Below the pieces are notes generated by a model that saw nothing but the letters and a program-made list of their open reading frames with translations, ran no database searches and had not been told where the DNA came from. Positions 55,298-62,931 of a stretch of DNA of 64,000 nt are shown one piece after another (within the stretch, counting starts at the first letter, position 1; the number at the start of each line of letters is the position of its first letter). A program made the translations under genes and the position numbers. This DNA is from Micromonospora peucetia (GTDB taxonomy: Bacteria; Actinomycetota; Actinomycetes; Mycobacteriales; Micromonosporaceae), in NCBI RefSeq assembly GCF_900091625.1, contig NZ_FMIC01000002.1:7205547-7269546 (forward strand), in the 5' to 3' direction.

Positions 55298-56224
55298 CTA
55301 GCTGTTGCGGGGCAGGGGGTTGTTGACGGATCGATCGCGACCAGCCGCAGGCCCCTCGGGCGCCCTGATGCTCGGATCGTCTTCTCCGAAAGCGCGTTGG
55401 GTGAGGATCCGTAGTGCGTCTGCCGAGGAGGCATCGTTTGGGGTGTAGATCTCGAGGCGGTGATCGGGGCTGTCGGGCTGTAGCCAGACTTGGTAGGCGA
55501 TGCTCGCCGCACCGACCGTGGGGTGTTGGAGATGCATGTCGCCGGTGGTGCAGTCGGCGACTTCACCGGTTGCCCACAGGGAGGCGAACTGGTCGCTGCG
55601 CATGGTGAGTTCACCGATGAGGTTCGCTAGGCGCGCGTCGGTCGGGAACCGTCCGGCGGTGAGACGCAAGTAGGCGACGTGGACCCGGGCGAGTTCGTCC
55701 CAATTGCGGTGCAGATCCCTGGTGAGAGCGTCGAGGAAGAACATCCTCGGGATCGAGGGACGACAGCCCGGGTCACGGGGCGCCTCGAAGTCGACGTGCT
55801 CGGCGAGCAGCGCGTGTCCGGTGCGGTTCCAGGCGAGGACGTCGCCGCGGCGGCCCAGCACGATCGCCGGCGTCGCCTCGGCCAGTGATTCGAGCAGCGC
55901 GAGGACGCGCCGGTGGGGCTGCTCGACTGGTGGTTCGGCGAGGCCGGACCGGGAGGGCTGGCGGGCGAGATTGTGAAGGTGTACGACCTCCACGTCGTCC
56001 AGTTCCAGAACTCGTGCGAGGGCGTCGAGAACCTGTTCGGAGGCCGTCTCCGCCTGGCCCTGCTCCAGCCGCGTGTAGTAGCCAGCGCTGACCCCTGCCA
56101 GGTGGGCGAGCTCCTCGCGGCGCAGCCCCGGAACTCGGCGGGCGCTCCCGTAGGTGCGTAGCCCGATCTCGTCTGGGGTGACCCGGTCGCGGCGGCTCTT
56201 CAAGAATGCTCCGAGGCTCTCCAT
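55298..56224 (-). CDS. XRE regulator with MmyB-like ligand-binding domain
   Basis: A 308-residue regulator. N-terminal helix-turn-helix LRREELAHLAGVSAGYYTRLEQG, then the MLTR_LBD (MmyB-like) PAS-type domain (LAEATPAIVLGRRGDVLAWNRTGHAL.. shown in part). ATG 56224. Proteins of this class often repress a divergent exporter or oxidoreductase gene; here the divergent gene is an MFS exporter and the shared region has a repeated 12-mer. Confidence 0.9.
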   Translation of the reverse strand: MESLGAFLKSRRDRVTPDEIGLRTYGSARRVPGLRREELAHLAGVSAGYYTRLEQGQAETASEQVLDALARVLELDDVEVVHLHNLARQPSRSGLAEPPVEQPHRRVLALLESLAEATPAIVLGRRGDVLAWNRTGHALLAEHVDFEAPRDPGCRPSIPRMFFLDALTRDLHRNWDELARVHVAYLRLTAGRFPTDARLANLIGELTMRSDQFASLWATGEVADCTTGDMHLQHPTVGAASIAYQVWLQPDSPDHRLEIYTPNDASSADALRILTQRAFGEDDPSIRAPEGPAAGRDRSVNNPLPRNS

Positions 56225-56254
56225 GACATCGAGACTAGGCGCCCGTCGCGGATG

Positions 56255-56279
56255 GCTGGGTGTACCTGCTGGGTGTACC
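56255..56279. promoter_or_regulatory. tandem 12-bp repeats, candidate operator
   Basis: GCTGGGTGTACC occurs twice (56255-56266, 56268-56279), separated by one base. The second copy runs into GGGTGTACCCACACC, which has GGTGT/ACACC dyad symmetry. It lies in the 104-bp divergent region of the MmyB-type regulator and the MFS exporter. Confidence 0.6.
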
Positions 56280-56328
56280 CACACCAGGTGGCTAGCTGCT
56301 CCCGGCTCTGCGCTGGAGCGTTGCCGGC

Positions 56329-57837
56329 ATGACGCAACACACCTCACGCACGACCAACGTCCGAGCTTGGCTCGGTCTGCTGGTCGTCCTCGGCCCGGTG
56401 CTCTTGGTCTCGATGGACGGGTCCATCTTGTTCCTCGCAATGCCACGGGTCAGTCAGGCTCTCAATCCCAGCGCTGACCAAGCGCTGTGGATCCTGGATG
56501 TCTACGGCTTCTCGGTCGGCTCCCTGCTTATCGCATTCGGAAATATCGGCGACCGCTACGGGCGACTCAAGCTGCTCATGATCGGCGCGGTCTTCTTCGG
56601 CATCGGTTCGGCCGCCGCCGCGTTCGCGCCCACACCGGCGCTACTCATCGCCGCCCGTGCCGTGATGGGGATCGCCGGCGCCACCTTGCTTCCGTCCGCC
56701 TTGGCGGTGCTCAGTGAGCTGTTCACCGACCCGAAGCGTCGGGCCCAGGCCATCGGCATCTTCGCTGCGGCCTTCGCCGCGGGATTCGCAATCGGGCCGG
56801 CCATCGGTGGCGTGCTGCTGGAACGCTTCTGGTGGGGATCGGTGTTCTTGATCAACCTTCCCTTGATCGCGCTGTTCCTGTGTTTCGCACCCATGTTGCT
56901 CAGCGAGGTGCAAACCACCCGCCCCGGTCGAGTCGACCCGATGAGTGTCGTGACCTCTGCGGTCGGTCTGCTGCTAGCGATCTACGGGCTCAAGCACGCT
57001 GCCGCCGAGGGCCTCTCCGTATCGGCGGCGCTCGCCGGGCTCATGGGGGTCGCCGTGCTGGCATGGTTCGGCGTCCGTCAACGACACCTGGACCATCCAC
57101 TCATCGACTTCTCTCTCTTCCGGGATCGAGTCTTCACCATCGCGGTGATCACCGGGCTTCTACCGTTGGCCGCGTGGTCAGCAGCCGCCTACCTGGCTGG
57201 CATCTACTTGCAGTCCGTCCTTGACATTCCGGTCCTGCAGGCTGCCTTGCTGGCGTTACCGGGAGCCGTTGTGCTCATCACGACTTGCATCATCACCCCT
57301 GTGGTGGTCGATCGCGTCGGGAAACGCTCCGCGCTGCTTGTCTGCCACTTCTCCATCGCCACCGGGCTGCTCCTGCTCTTGCCCACCACCATCACTGGCG
57401 GGATCGGCTGGTACGTCGCTTCCACTGCGATCGCTGGCATCGGCTATGGCATCTCCTTCGCAGTCGTCGCTGACACCGCCGTCGGCGCGGTCCCGTCCGA
57501 GCGAGCAGGCTCAGCAGGCGCGATCGCCGAGACCAGCAACGAGGTCGGTAACGCCCTGGGCATTGCACTGCTCGGCTCTCTGGCAGCACTGCTGTTCCGG
57601 CTCCAAGGGCCCGACCTCGCGCCGACCCTGGACGAAACGCTTCAGCTCACCGGCCTGACACAAACGTTGATCACCGACGCCAAGTCAGCCTTCCTCACCG
57701 GCATGCACGTGGTCGCAGCTACAGCCAGTTTGTTGCACCTCGTACTCGGCCTCATAGCACTCCGCTGGCTACCCCGTCCCGCCAGGGACGACATCCCGGC
57801 TGATGGCAAGCACGGCGAGGCGGTCGAGGCGCGATGA
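56329..57837 (+). CDS. MFS exporter, DHA2 family (QacA/SmvA-like), 14 TM
   Basis: A 502-residue exporter with motif D1/A (VSMDGSILFLAMP, FGNIGDRYGRLKLL) and motif C (AIGPAIGGVLLERFWWGSVFLINLP in context). SmvA/QacA relatives export quaternary ammonium compounds and dyes. Divergent from the MmyB-type gene, its likely repressor. Its stop overlaps the start of the truncated YdeI gene (ATGA). Confidence 0.9.
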   Translation: MTQHTSRTTNVRAWLGLLVVLGPVLLVSMDGSILFLAMPRVSQALNPSADQALWILDVYGFSVGSLLIAFGNIGDRYGRLKLLMIGAVFFGIGSAAAAFAPTPALLIAARAVMGIAGATLLPSALAVLSELFTDPKRRAQAIGIFAAAFAAGFAIGPAIGGVLLERFWWGSVFLINLPLIALFLCFAPMLLSEVQTTRPGRVDPMSVVTSAVGLLLAIYGLKHAAAEGLSVSAALAGLMGVAVLAWFGVRQRHLDHPLIDFSLFRDRVFTIAVITGLLPLAAWSAAAYLAGIYLQSVLDIPVLQAALLALPGAVVLITTCIITPVVVDRVGKRSALLVCHFSIATGLLLLLPTTITGGIGWYVASTAIAGIGYGISFAVVADTAVGAVPSERAGSAGAIAETSNEVGNALGIALLGSLAALLFRLQGPDLAPTLDETLQLTGLTQTLITDAKSAFLTGMHVVAATASLLHLVLGLIALRWLPRPARDDIPADGKHGEAVEAR

Positions 57838-58355
57838 CCTGGCAACAGGCGGTTGACGAGGCATTGTGCTTCGGTTGGATCGACGGGCAGGCCCGCAAGC
57901 GGGATCAGGAGACCTCTTGGATCCGGTTCACCCCGCGCCGGCACCGCAGTTCCTGGTCACAGCGCAACGTCGCCCACGTGGCCCGGTTGGAGACGCAGGG
58001 GCGCATGCTGCTCTCGGGCCGCGCCGCAGTGGAAGCTGCGAGGGCGGACGGGCGGTGGGCGGCTGCCTACGCTCCGCCGTCGGAAGCTGAGGTGCCGGCC
58101 GACCTCCTTGCCGCGGTCGCCGCCGACCCCGCCGTCCAGGCCATGTTCGACGTACTCACCAAGACCAACCGCTACGCTTTCATCCACCGCGTCGGCTCCG
58201 TCAAGCGGGCTCAGACACGCGAGCGAAAGATCGCCGAGTTCGTCGCGATGCTGGCCCGTCACGAGACGATCTACCCGCAGAAGGCCAAGCCTTCGAGCCC
58301 GCCGCAATCGGCACCCTTGATGATCAAGCGCGTGCTTTGCCGCGTTCGAGGATGA
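57834..58355 (+). CDS. YdeI/OmpD-associated-family protein, N-terminally truncated
   Basis: A 173-residue protein whose first residues (QQAVDEALCFGWIDGQARKRDQETSW) match the middle of the YdeI/YdhG-like family, where about 40-45 residues normally precede. The rest (IRFTPRRHRSSWSQRNVAHVARL) is intact. Its ATG lies in the stop of the exporter gene, so the present start is probably the result of fusion of a truncated gene to the exporter transcript. Distant relatives protect against bacteriocins. Function here doubtful. Confidence 0.7.
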   Translation: MTWQQAVDEALCFGWIDGQARKRDQETSWIRFTPRRHRSSWSQRNVAHVARLETQGRMLLSGRAAVEAARADGRWAAAYAPPSEAEVPADLLAAVAADPAVQAMFDVLTKTNRYAFIHRVGSVKRAQTRERKIAEFVAMLARHETIYPQKAKPSSPPQSAPLMIKRVLCRVRG

Positions 58356-58419
58356 GCACGTACGAGAACAGGCCCGGCCGCTGCCGGTCACCCGCTCGTG
58401 GGCGGCACGGAAGTGCCGT

Positions 58420-59004
58420 TCACAGGGGACTCCTGTGTGGCAGGAGGTCAGTGGGGAAAGGTGCGGGGGTGCCGTCGGTCGGCTGGCCCCGCCACATCCG
58501 CCAGATCAGTGGCCCTTCGGTGGGCAGGTGGATCGGGGCGCCCTGGCGGTAGCCGAGGCGCTGGTACAGGTCCCTGTTGCGGGTGTTGCTGGCTTCCAGG
58601 TACGCCGCCCGGTTGGCCGCGTCGAGGGTCTGGTGGGCGTTGGTGAGCAGCGCCGTTCCGACGCCTCGGCCCTGGTGGCGTGGGTCGACGGCGACGTAGG
58701 CGAGGTAGTCGTGTGGAGCATGTGGGTGGTGCGTTTCGAAGATGGCGTCGAGCAGCAGGAACCTCGGGGCGTACCTGCCGGTGGCCCGTTCCACCTCGTA
58801 GTAGTGGCCGGTCGATTCCACCAGTGGAACCTGGTCGCGGGTGTACCAGATCGCGACGGCCGACTGGTCGTCGGTGGTGTCCACGCGTCCGTGCTGAAGT
58901 CCGTGGTTGAAGACGAGCTTGAAATAGCGGAAGTAGACGGTGCGGCGGTTGGCCGCCACCGCAACCCCACGAGCGATACCACCCACCGCCACCTCAGGCA
59001 TCAT
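58420..59004 (-). CDS. GNAT-family N-acetyltransferase
   Basis: A 194-residue acetyltransferase with the acetyl-CoA motif VDPRHQGRGVGTALL and the motif B end NRDLYQRLGYR. The N-terminal 30 residues (MMPEVAVGGIARGVAVAANRR) do not resemble the usual opening of this subgroup, so the gene may be 5' altered. Substrate unknown. Confidence 0.8.
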   Translation of the reverse strand: MMPEVAVGGIARGVAVAANRRTVYFRYFKLVFNHGLQHGRVDTTDDQSAVAIWYTRDQVPLVESTGHYYEVERATGRYAPRFLLLDAIFETHHPHAPHDYLAYVAVDPRHQGRGVGTALLTNAHQTLDAANRAAYLEASNTRNRDLYQRLGYRQGAPIHLPTEGPLIWRMWRGQPTDGTPAPFPTDLLPHRSPL

Positions 59005-59024
59005 GGCATCGGCCGGAAACGCCG

Positions 59025-59252
59025 TTGCCGCAGCAGCCTCCGAGAGCAGGGTATCGGCGGACCCGGCCCCGCCGCAGCGGCATCAACCCGCTGGTCGCCA
59101 CCACCATCCTAGTTACCGCAGTGATGGCCTCATTCGTTGTGTGCGTGTTGGAACCGGTGGTCGGCTGCCCGCTGCTGGCGGTGGCGCTCGCCGTGTACGG
59201 GAGTGTGATCGTTGCCAGCCGGCGAGGCAAACCCGGGCGCCGAATCCTCTGA
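59025..59252 (+). CDS. small two-helix membrane protein
   Basis: A 75-residue protein with two hydrophobic helices (LVATTILVTAVMASFVVCVL and PLLAVALAVYGSVIVA) between basic ends. No family recognised. It has the size and shape of the small Spd-type spread proteins of actinomycete conjugative elements. The TTG start at 59025 is weak. Confidence 0.5.
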   Translation: MPQQPPRAGYRRTRPRRSGINPLVATTILVTAVMASFVVCVLEPVVGCPLLAVALAVYGSVIVASRRGKPGRRIL

Positions 59253-59383
59253 GGCCACCACCGGATGGTGCCGTAGCCGCCACCATCCGGCCACAACCGC
59301 AGTCGCCTACCCGACAACGGTGGCGACACCACCCCCGCCCGCCACCAGCATCAGCCAGGCCAAACCGCATCCGAGGAGCCACC

Positions 59384-59782
59384 TTGACCTACCCGCAGCC
59401 CGGACCGCCGTACGGCCCGCCGCCGATCTCCGGCCCGCCCACCAGTCCCGGCTATCCGCCCGCCGGCTACTACCCGCCGCCGCAGGTGATCGTCGCCCAG
59501 GTGCCGCCAGCGTCCGGGCTCGCCACCGCATCCATGGTGTTGGGCATCATCGGGGTGCTCGGCGGCTGGTGCCTGTTCGGGCTGCCATGCCTTGCCGCAG
59601 TGGTCCTCGGGCATATGGGGCTGCGGGACACTGCGGACGGCCGGAAGTCGGGGCGGGGCATGGCGGTGGCTGGTCTGGTGCTCGGGTATGTGTTCGTTGC
59701 CCCGATGATCGTGTTCACGGTGATGATCTTCATGGGTGGGGTGATGGGGGCGGTTTCGCCTACCCCAACCGCAACGCCCTGA
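59384..59782 (+). CDS. DUF4190 membrane protein with proline-rich N terminus
   Basis: A 132-residue protein: a Pro/Gly/Tyr-rich N terminus (PPYGPPPISGPPTSPGYPP) and a DUF4190 two-helix domain (ASMVLGIIGVLGGW..GHMGLRDT, GRGMAVAGLVLGYV). The start is TTG 59384, supported by GAGGAG six to eight bases upstream. DUF4190 proteins are common in actinomycetes; function unknown. Confidence 0.82.
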   Translation: MTYPQPGPPYGPPPISGPPTSPGYPPAGYYPPPQVIVAQVPPASGLATASMVLGIIGVLGGWCLFGLPCLAAVVLGHMGLRDTADGRKSGRGMAVAGLVLGYVFVAPMIVFTVMIFMGGVMGAVSPTPTATP

Positions 59783-59855
59783 CAGGTCCGCAAGCTCAAG
59801 CCGCTGCTGAAAGAAGCCCGCCCCTCCGCATCAAGAACCACCCGAAGGAGCAGCA

Positions 59856-60272
59856 TTGACCGGGAAGCTCACCCAGGCCGACCAGTACACCGTCATCGGC
59901 GACGGACTCGCCGTCGGCTGCCTCGACCTCGGCGTCACCGGACTCACCAGCCGGAAACTCGAACTCGAACTCTCCTTCAACCACGCCTGGCGAAACTTCC
60001 CCCTAGCCGCCCGGTTCCCCCAGGTCAAAGCCGACCTGAACCGCTGCGACATCCTCACCATCCTCAACCGCAGCCCCCGCCGCCGCTGGTCCCGCGGCAG
60101 CTGGATCCAGAACCGGGCATGGTGGGAGCCTCAACTGCCGGACTCGTACGACGATGCTGGCGAGGTGGCGGAGGACATCGCCAGCGTGTACGGCATCAGC
60201 CGGGACCAGTGGACCAGCCTGGCGCGACCACTGGTGGAACGCCTCGGCGACGACTGCGTCCGACGGCAGTGA
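59856..60272 (+). CDS. hypothetical protein
   Basis: A 138-residue soluble protein rich in Trp and Arg near its middle (RRRWSRGSWIQNRAWW). TTG 59856 follows AAGGAG by a good spacing, as for the preceding gene. No family recognised. A strong hairpin terminator follows 28 bases after its stop. Confidence 0.65.
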   Translation: MTGKLTQADQYTVIGDGLAVGCLDLGVTGLTSRKLELELSFNHAWRNFPLAARFPQVKADLNRCDILTILNRSPRRRWSRGSWIQNRAWWEPQLPDSYDDAGEVAEDIASVYGISRDQWTSLARPLVERLGDDCVRRQ

Positions 60273-60300
60273 CCTGACGTCCTGCTAATCCATATGCAAA

Positions 60301-60338
60301 GAAGACCCCGGTCAAGCATCAGCTCGACCGGGGTCTTC
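60301..60338. terminator. strong hairpin terminator
   Basis: GAAGACCCCGGTC, 12-base loop, then its exact reverse complement. Ends the transcript of the hypothetical gene upstream. Confidence 0.8.
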
Positions 60339-60413
60339 GCCTACCCGGCAAGGGAGCGTCAGCTACCCGACACCGTTCACCCGCAGCAACAACCCGCCAC
60401 TACCGTCCATGCG

Positions 60414-60575
60414 GTGAGCACCGAAGGTGTCGCCGGAATTGTCGGACTCGTCGCCGTCATCGGCATCGGCTACGCGTGGTGGAACCGCGACCGCGGCGAC
60501 AGCCACGACGACGGCGAGTACGAAGAGGTGTGGTACGAGGAGTGGCATTACGAGGAACACTGGCGCGAGGACTGA
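60414..60575 (+). CDS. short single-helix membrane protein with acidic/aromatic tail
   Basis: A 53-residue protein: one membrane helix (VAGIVGLVAVIGIGYAWW) and a cytoplasmic or external tail rich in Glu, Trp, Tyr and His (EYEEVWYEEWHYEEHW). Starts at GTG 60414. The tail spacing (EE-W/H-Y repeats) is unusual and could bind metal or a basic partner. No family recognised. Confidence 0.55.
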   Translation: MSTEGVAGIVGLVAVIGIGYAWWNRDRGDSHDDGEYEEVWYEEWHYEEHWRED

Positions 60576-60589
60576 ACGCCCCAGGGGTG

Positions 60590-60787
60590 CTACTCGCACC
60601 GGTCTTCGGCGCCCCGCCCGTACAACTCGCAGCAGTCCGGCCGGTGCCGAAACACGGGCAGGGTGCGGCCGTGGCGTTCCTCGCGGTCGCCGGTCCGCTC
60701 GTACAGGCACGCACCCCACACGGCCGTCTCGCCGTGGCCGTCGACCACCTGCCCGTCACCGGGACCGTCCCGCAGCAACACCCTCAC
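60590..60787 (-). CDS. small hypothetical protein with paired cysteines
   Basis: A possible 65-residue protein (GTG 60787) with CLYER..RHRPDCCELYG. Converges with the small membrane protein gene. Coding character is moderate; no family recognised. Confidence 0.35.
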   Translation of the reverse strand: MRVLLRDGPGDGQVVDGHGETAVWGACLYERTGDREERHGRTLPVFRHRPDCCELYGRGAEDRCE

Positions 60788-60840
60788 GCCGGCGACGCTA
60801 CCCGCGAACGCCCGCGGGTTGCCGCAACTCCCGCAAGGCG

Positions 60841-60878
60841 CTGAGGCCGCCCAACCTGGCTGGGTTGGGCGGCCTCAG
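60841..60878. terminator. 16-bp perfect hairpin terminator
   Basis: CTGAGGCCGCCCAACC, six-base loop, exact reverse complement. Probably ends the minus-strand transcripts coming from 61046 onward. Confidence 0.8.
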
Positions 60879-60936
60879 CCATCCCCGCTGGTGGATAGCC
60901 ACTCGACAGGAAGCGGATTGGCCATGCCGTAAGAAT

Positions 60937-60951
60937 CGGATAGCCTATCCG
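60937..60951. promoter_or_regulatory. 15-bp perfect palindrome
   Basis: CGGATAGCCTATCCG is symmetrical around a central C and lies in an AT-richer gap. Possible operator or recombination site; no partner gene identified. Confidence 0.35.
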
Positions 60952-61045
60952 CCCCTTGCGACCTGGACTGCCGCATAGCAGGTGCTACAGCAGATGGGTA
61001 GCAAGTGCCATGGCGTTTGCCACCCGCTTGCCACCAGCGGGCCCG

Positions 61046-61339
61046 CTAGTCCTCGCCGGGCTCCCAGCCGAACAGGGCAGCCTGCCGGCGGGCATCCGCA
61101 CGAGCCTTCGTCAGCGCGTCGATCATCGCGCCCATGTCCTCATCCGACAGCAACGACCGGCACGAAAACACCATGTCGTAGTCCCCGCCGGTCACCTGAA
61201 ACCTCAGGTTGGCGTACGGGCTGTCGCAGCTCGGATCATCGAACGGCACAGCCTGCACCTCCAACACCGGCCCGTGACCCATATCCAACTCCACTCGGTA
61301 GGCGGGATGCTTCTCCGGCGGCTCCACGACGTCGCTCAC
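61046..61339 (-). CDS. hypothetical protein
   Basis: A 97-residue acidic protein (LRFQVTGGDYDMVFSCRSLLSDED in part). GTG 61339. The bases GTGA at its start would also give the upstream gene a natural stop in another frame, which supports this start and suggests co-translation. No family recognised. Confidence 0.65.
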   Translation of the reverse strand: MSDVVEPPEKHPAYRVELDMGHGPVLEVQAVPFDDPSCDSPYANLRFQVTGGDYDMVFSCRSLLSDEDMGAMIDALTKARADARRQAALFGWEPGED

Positions 61340-61694
61340 GCCCCAGCACCGCCCGCAGGGTGAGCCGGTAGTCCACGCTGTCCCCGTTGCCCCGGGTCGC
61401 CAGCAGACCCGCCGTCACCAGCTCGAACATGAACACCGACAGGGTCATCGCCGAGAACCGGTCGTAGGTGAGCTTCCAGCCCGGGTCGTCGTCCTCGTCG
61501 CGCATCGCATCCGACAGCGTGCCCTCGTAGAACTCGTTCGGCCGGTAGTCGAGGATCAGCCCTTCGCCGTCAGCAGCGAGAGACAAGCCATCCGTGAGCG
61601 ACTGAAGGTAGAAGTGGCGGCGGTTGATGTAGTCCAACCGGTGCTTATCCACTCGTTGGGGCCGACGAAGCGGGCGCCTGTGCGGTAGCCCCAC
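61236..61694 (-). CDS. hypothetical protein, 3' end probably frameshifted
   Basis: The part from DYINRRHFYLQSLTDGLSL to VDYRLTLRAVLG looks like genuine coding sequence. After that the frame continues 35 residues of low-complexity Arg/Gly sequence over the next gene. A shift of one frame would end it at the TGA inside GTGA at 61336-61339, the usual coupling in this genome. Real length is therefore about 115-120 residues. Family not recognised. Confidence 0.55.
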   Translation of the reverse strand: MGLPHRRPLRRPQRVDKHRLDYINRRHFYLQSLTDGLSLAADGEGLILDYRPNEFYEGTLSDAMRDEDDDPGWKLTYDRFSAMTLSVFMFELVTAGLLATRGNGDSVDYRLTLRAVLGRERRRGAAGEASRLPSGVGYGSRAGVGGAGCAVR

Positions 61695-61746
61695 CGGTCG
61701 GAGTCGGTGGTGATGTCGTCAGGGGTCAACGGCACGGGGGATCTCC

Positions 61747-61820
61747 AAGGGTTCCCGGAAGGGTTCCCGGAAGGGTCCCGGAAGGTTCCCGGAAGGTTCC
61801 CGGAAGGGTTCCCGGAAGGT
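61747..61820. repeat. iteron-like tandem 12-bp repeats
   Basis: About six head-to-tail copies of AAGGGTTCCCGG, with some copies one base shorter, occupy the space between two minus-strand genes. Each unit has a GGGTTCCC-like dyad. It may be an iteron cluster (plasmid/element origin or partition site) or simple slippage DNA. Confidence 0.75.
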
Positions 61821-61829
61821 ATCGGCGGA

Positions 61830-61882
61830 ACTGGTCCCGCTGCGGAACCAGTCTCCGTGTCGGACTAGTCCCGCTGCGGGAC
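61830..61882. repeat. two related hairpins next to the tandem repeats
   Basis: ACTGGTCCCGC/GCGGAACCAGT (61830-61840, 61842-61852; one mismatch) and GTCCCGC/GCGGGAC (61868-61874, 61876-61882). Both share the GTCCCGC-T-GCGG core, so they look like a duplicated protein-binding or terminator structure. Confidence 0.6.
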
Positions 61883-61884
61883 CA

Positions 61885-62270
61885 CTACGCGGGCTCCAAA
61901 CCGAGCGTCAGCAGCCAATCCTCAACGCCGTTGTCAGGGTCCCGCTCGGCCATGCCCTCGATGTACGCCCCGGAAACCCGATCGGCTTCTTGGTGCTCTT
62001 GAGCTTGCGAAACGCGTTGTAAAAGGCATCCACCGTCCACACGCCCTTCCCGAAGGTGGTGCCGTCGGAGCGCAGGTGTCCAGCGTTGATGAGGCTGAGG
62101 AACGTCGCCCGATCGTCGATTCGCTGCTGGGTAAGCTTCTTGGCTGTGCTGGGTTGCCGCTGGGCGGGAGGATTCCACTCGTCGGCAAAGCGGCTTTGCG
62201 TCTCGTCGGCCCCGGAGGGCGAAGCGACCGGAGGGGAGGCTGCTCTGGTCTGATCTTTGGTCTAGTTCAT
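61885..62270 (-). pseudogene. degenerate gene with frameshift and early stop
   Basis: One minus-strand frame reads SGADETQSRFADEWNPPAQ, TAKKLTQQRIDDRATFLSL, NAGHLRSDGTTFGKGVW and VDAFYNAFRKLKSTKKP. Near 61985-62000 the sense passes to another frame, ADRVSGAYIEGMAERDPDN, ending at 61885. Upstream the frame meets TAG two codons after the only ATG (62270). So at least one indel and one stop disrupt an approximately 130-residue protein. The composition is that of a small DNA-binding or accessory element protein; no family named. Confidence 0.6.
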
Positions 62271-62313
62271 GTTCATCTAGTTGTAGTTCTTCTAGTTCGG
62301 GTGCGCTGTGGCT

Positions 62314-62374
62314 CACTAGGGTGGTGTTCTTCAGCGCACTAGGGGTGGTGTGCTGTGGCGCACCACCCCTAGTG
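62314..62374. repeat. inverted and direct repeats around CACTAGGGGTGGTG
   Basis: CACTAGGGGTGGTG (62337-62350) and its exact reverse complement (62361-62374) flank ten bases. A near copy CACTAGGGTGGTG (62314-62326) precedes them in direct orientation. The adjacent 62260-62310 is unusually rich in CTAG and GTTC words. Confidence 0.7.
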
Positions 62375-62700
62375 GCGGAGTCTTCGGCCACGACACCAGC
62401 AGCAGCGTGTACCGGTTCGTGTCGTTGGCCTCGCCTTGCGTCGCCGCTCTGTCTCGATGAGCCCCGCGGCGGCTAGCTCGGTGAGATAGCGGTCAACCGC
62501 CGCGTATTCTTGAACTGCATCCGCTTGGCGAGGTTGCTGCGAGATGGCCAGACGTGGGCGTCGCCGCGCGTGTAGTTGATGTGCCTCAGCAGCAAGCCGT
62601 ACAGCCAGGCCGCATGGATGGTGAGCTTCCCCGCGGCAACGAAATCCTGGATCTCGGTGGGGATGCGTAGGTGAGAGGTCTCATCGTCGGTGGCGCTCAT
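62331..62700 (-). pseudogene. winged-helix DNA-binding protein with two frameshifts
   Basis: ATG 62700 opens MSATDDETSHLRIPTEIQD, then HAAWLYGLLLRHINYTRGDA and VWPSRSNLAKRMQF. Near 62515 a one-base shift is needed to continue EYAAVDRYLTELAAAGLIE; a second shift gives GEANDTNRYTLLLVSWPK and the stop at 62331. The rebuilt protein, about 120 residues, is a typical helix-turn-helix accessory protein of actinomycete plasmids and integrative elements, with the form of a replication-initiator-like winged helix. Confidence 0.72.
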
Positions 62701-62931
62701 CGCACACCAGCCGTCGCACAGACGTGCGGGCAAGGAAGACTTCCACCCTAGACATGGGTCGCCTCCTGCTAGGCGATCAGGGCCCGGCGCAAAGGTGCTA
62801 CCAACACCTGCCGGCCCGTTCTGTATTTGTGCCCCCATCCTACCGTGTGTCCGGATCATGCTGACCGGGGCCGATGGGTCGCAGGCAACGATGAAGCCTC
62901 CACCGCGAGCAGGGTGGAGGCATCATCTGCG

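Noticed and set aside
60301-60338. tRNA or attachment site near the hairpin
   Set aside because: The sequence is a simple inverted repeat without cloverleaf arms or a CCA-type 3' end.
61747-61820. CRISPR array
   Set aside because: The repeats are 12 bp with no spacers, so they cannot be CRISPR; no cas gene is present in the window.
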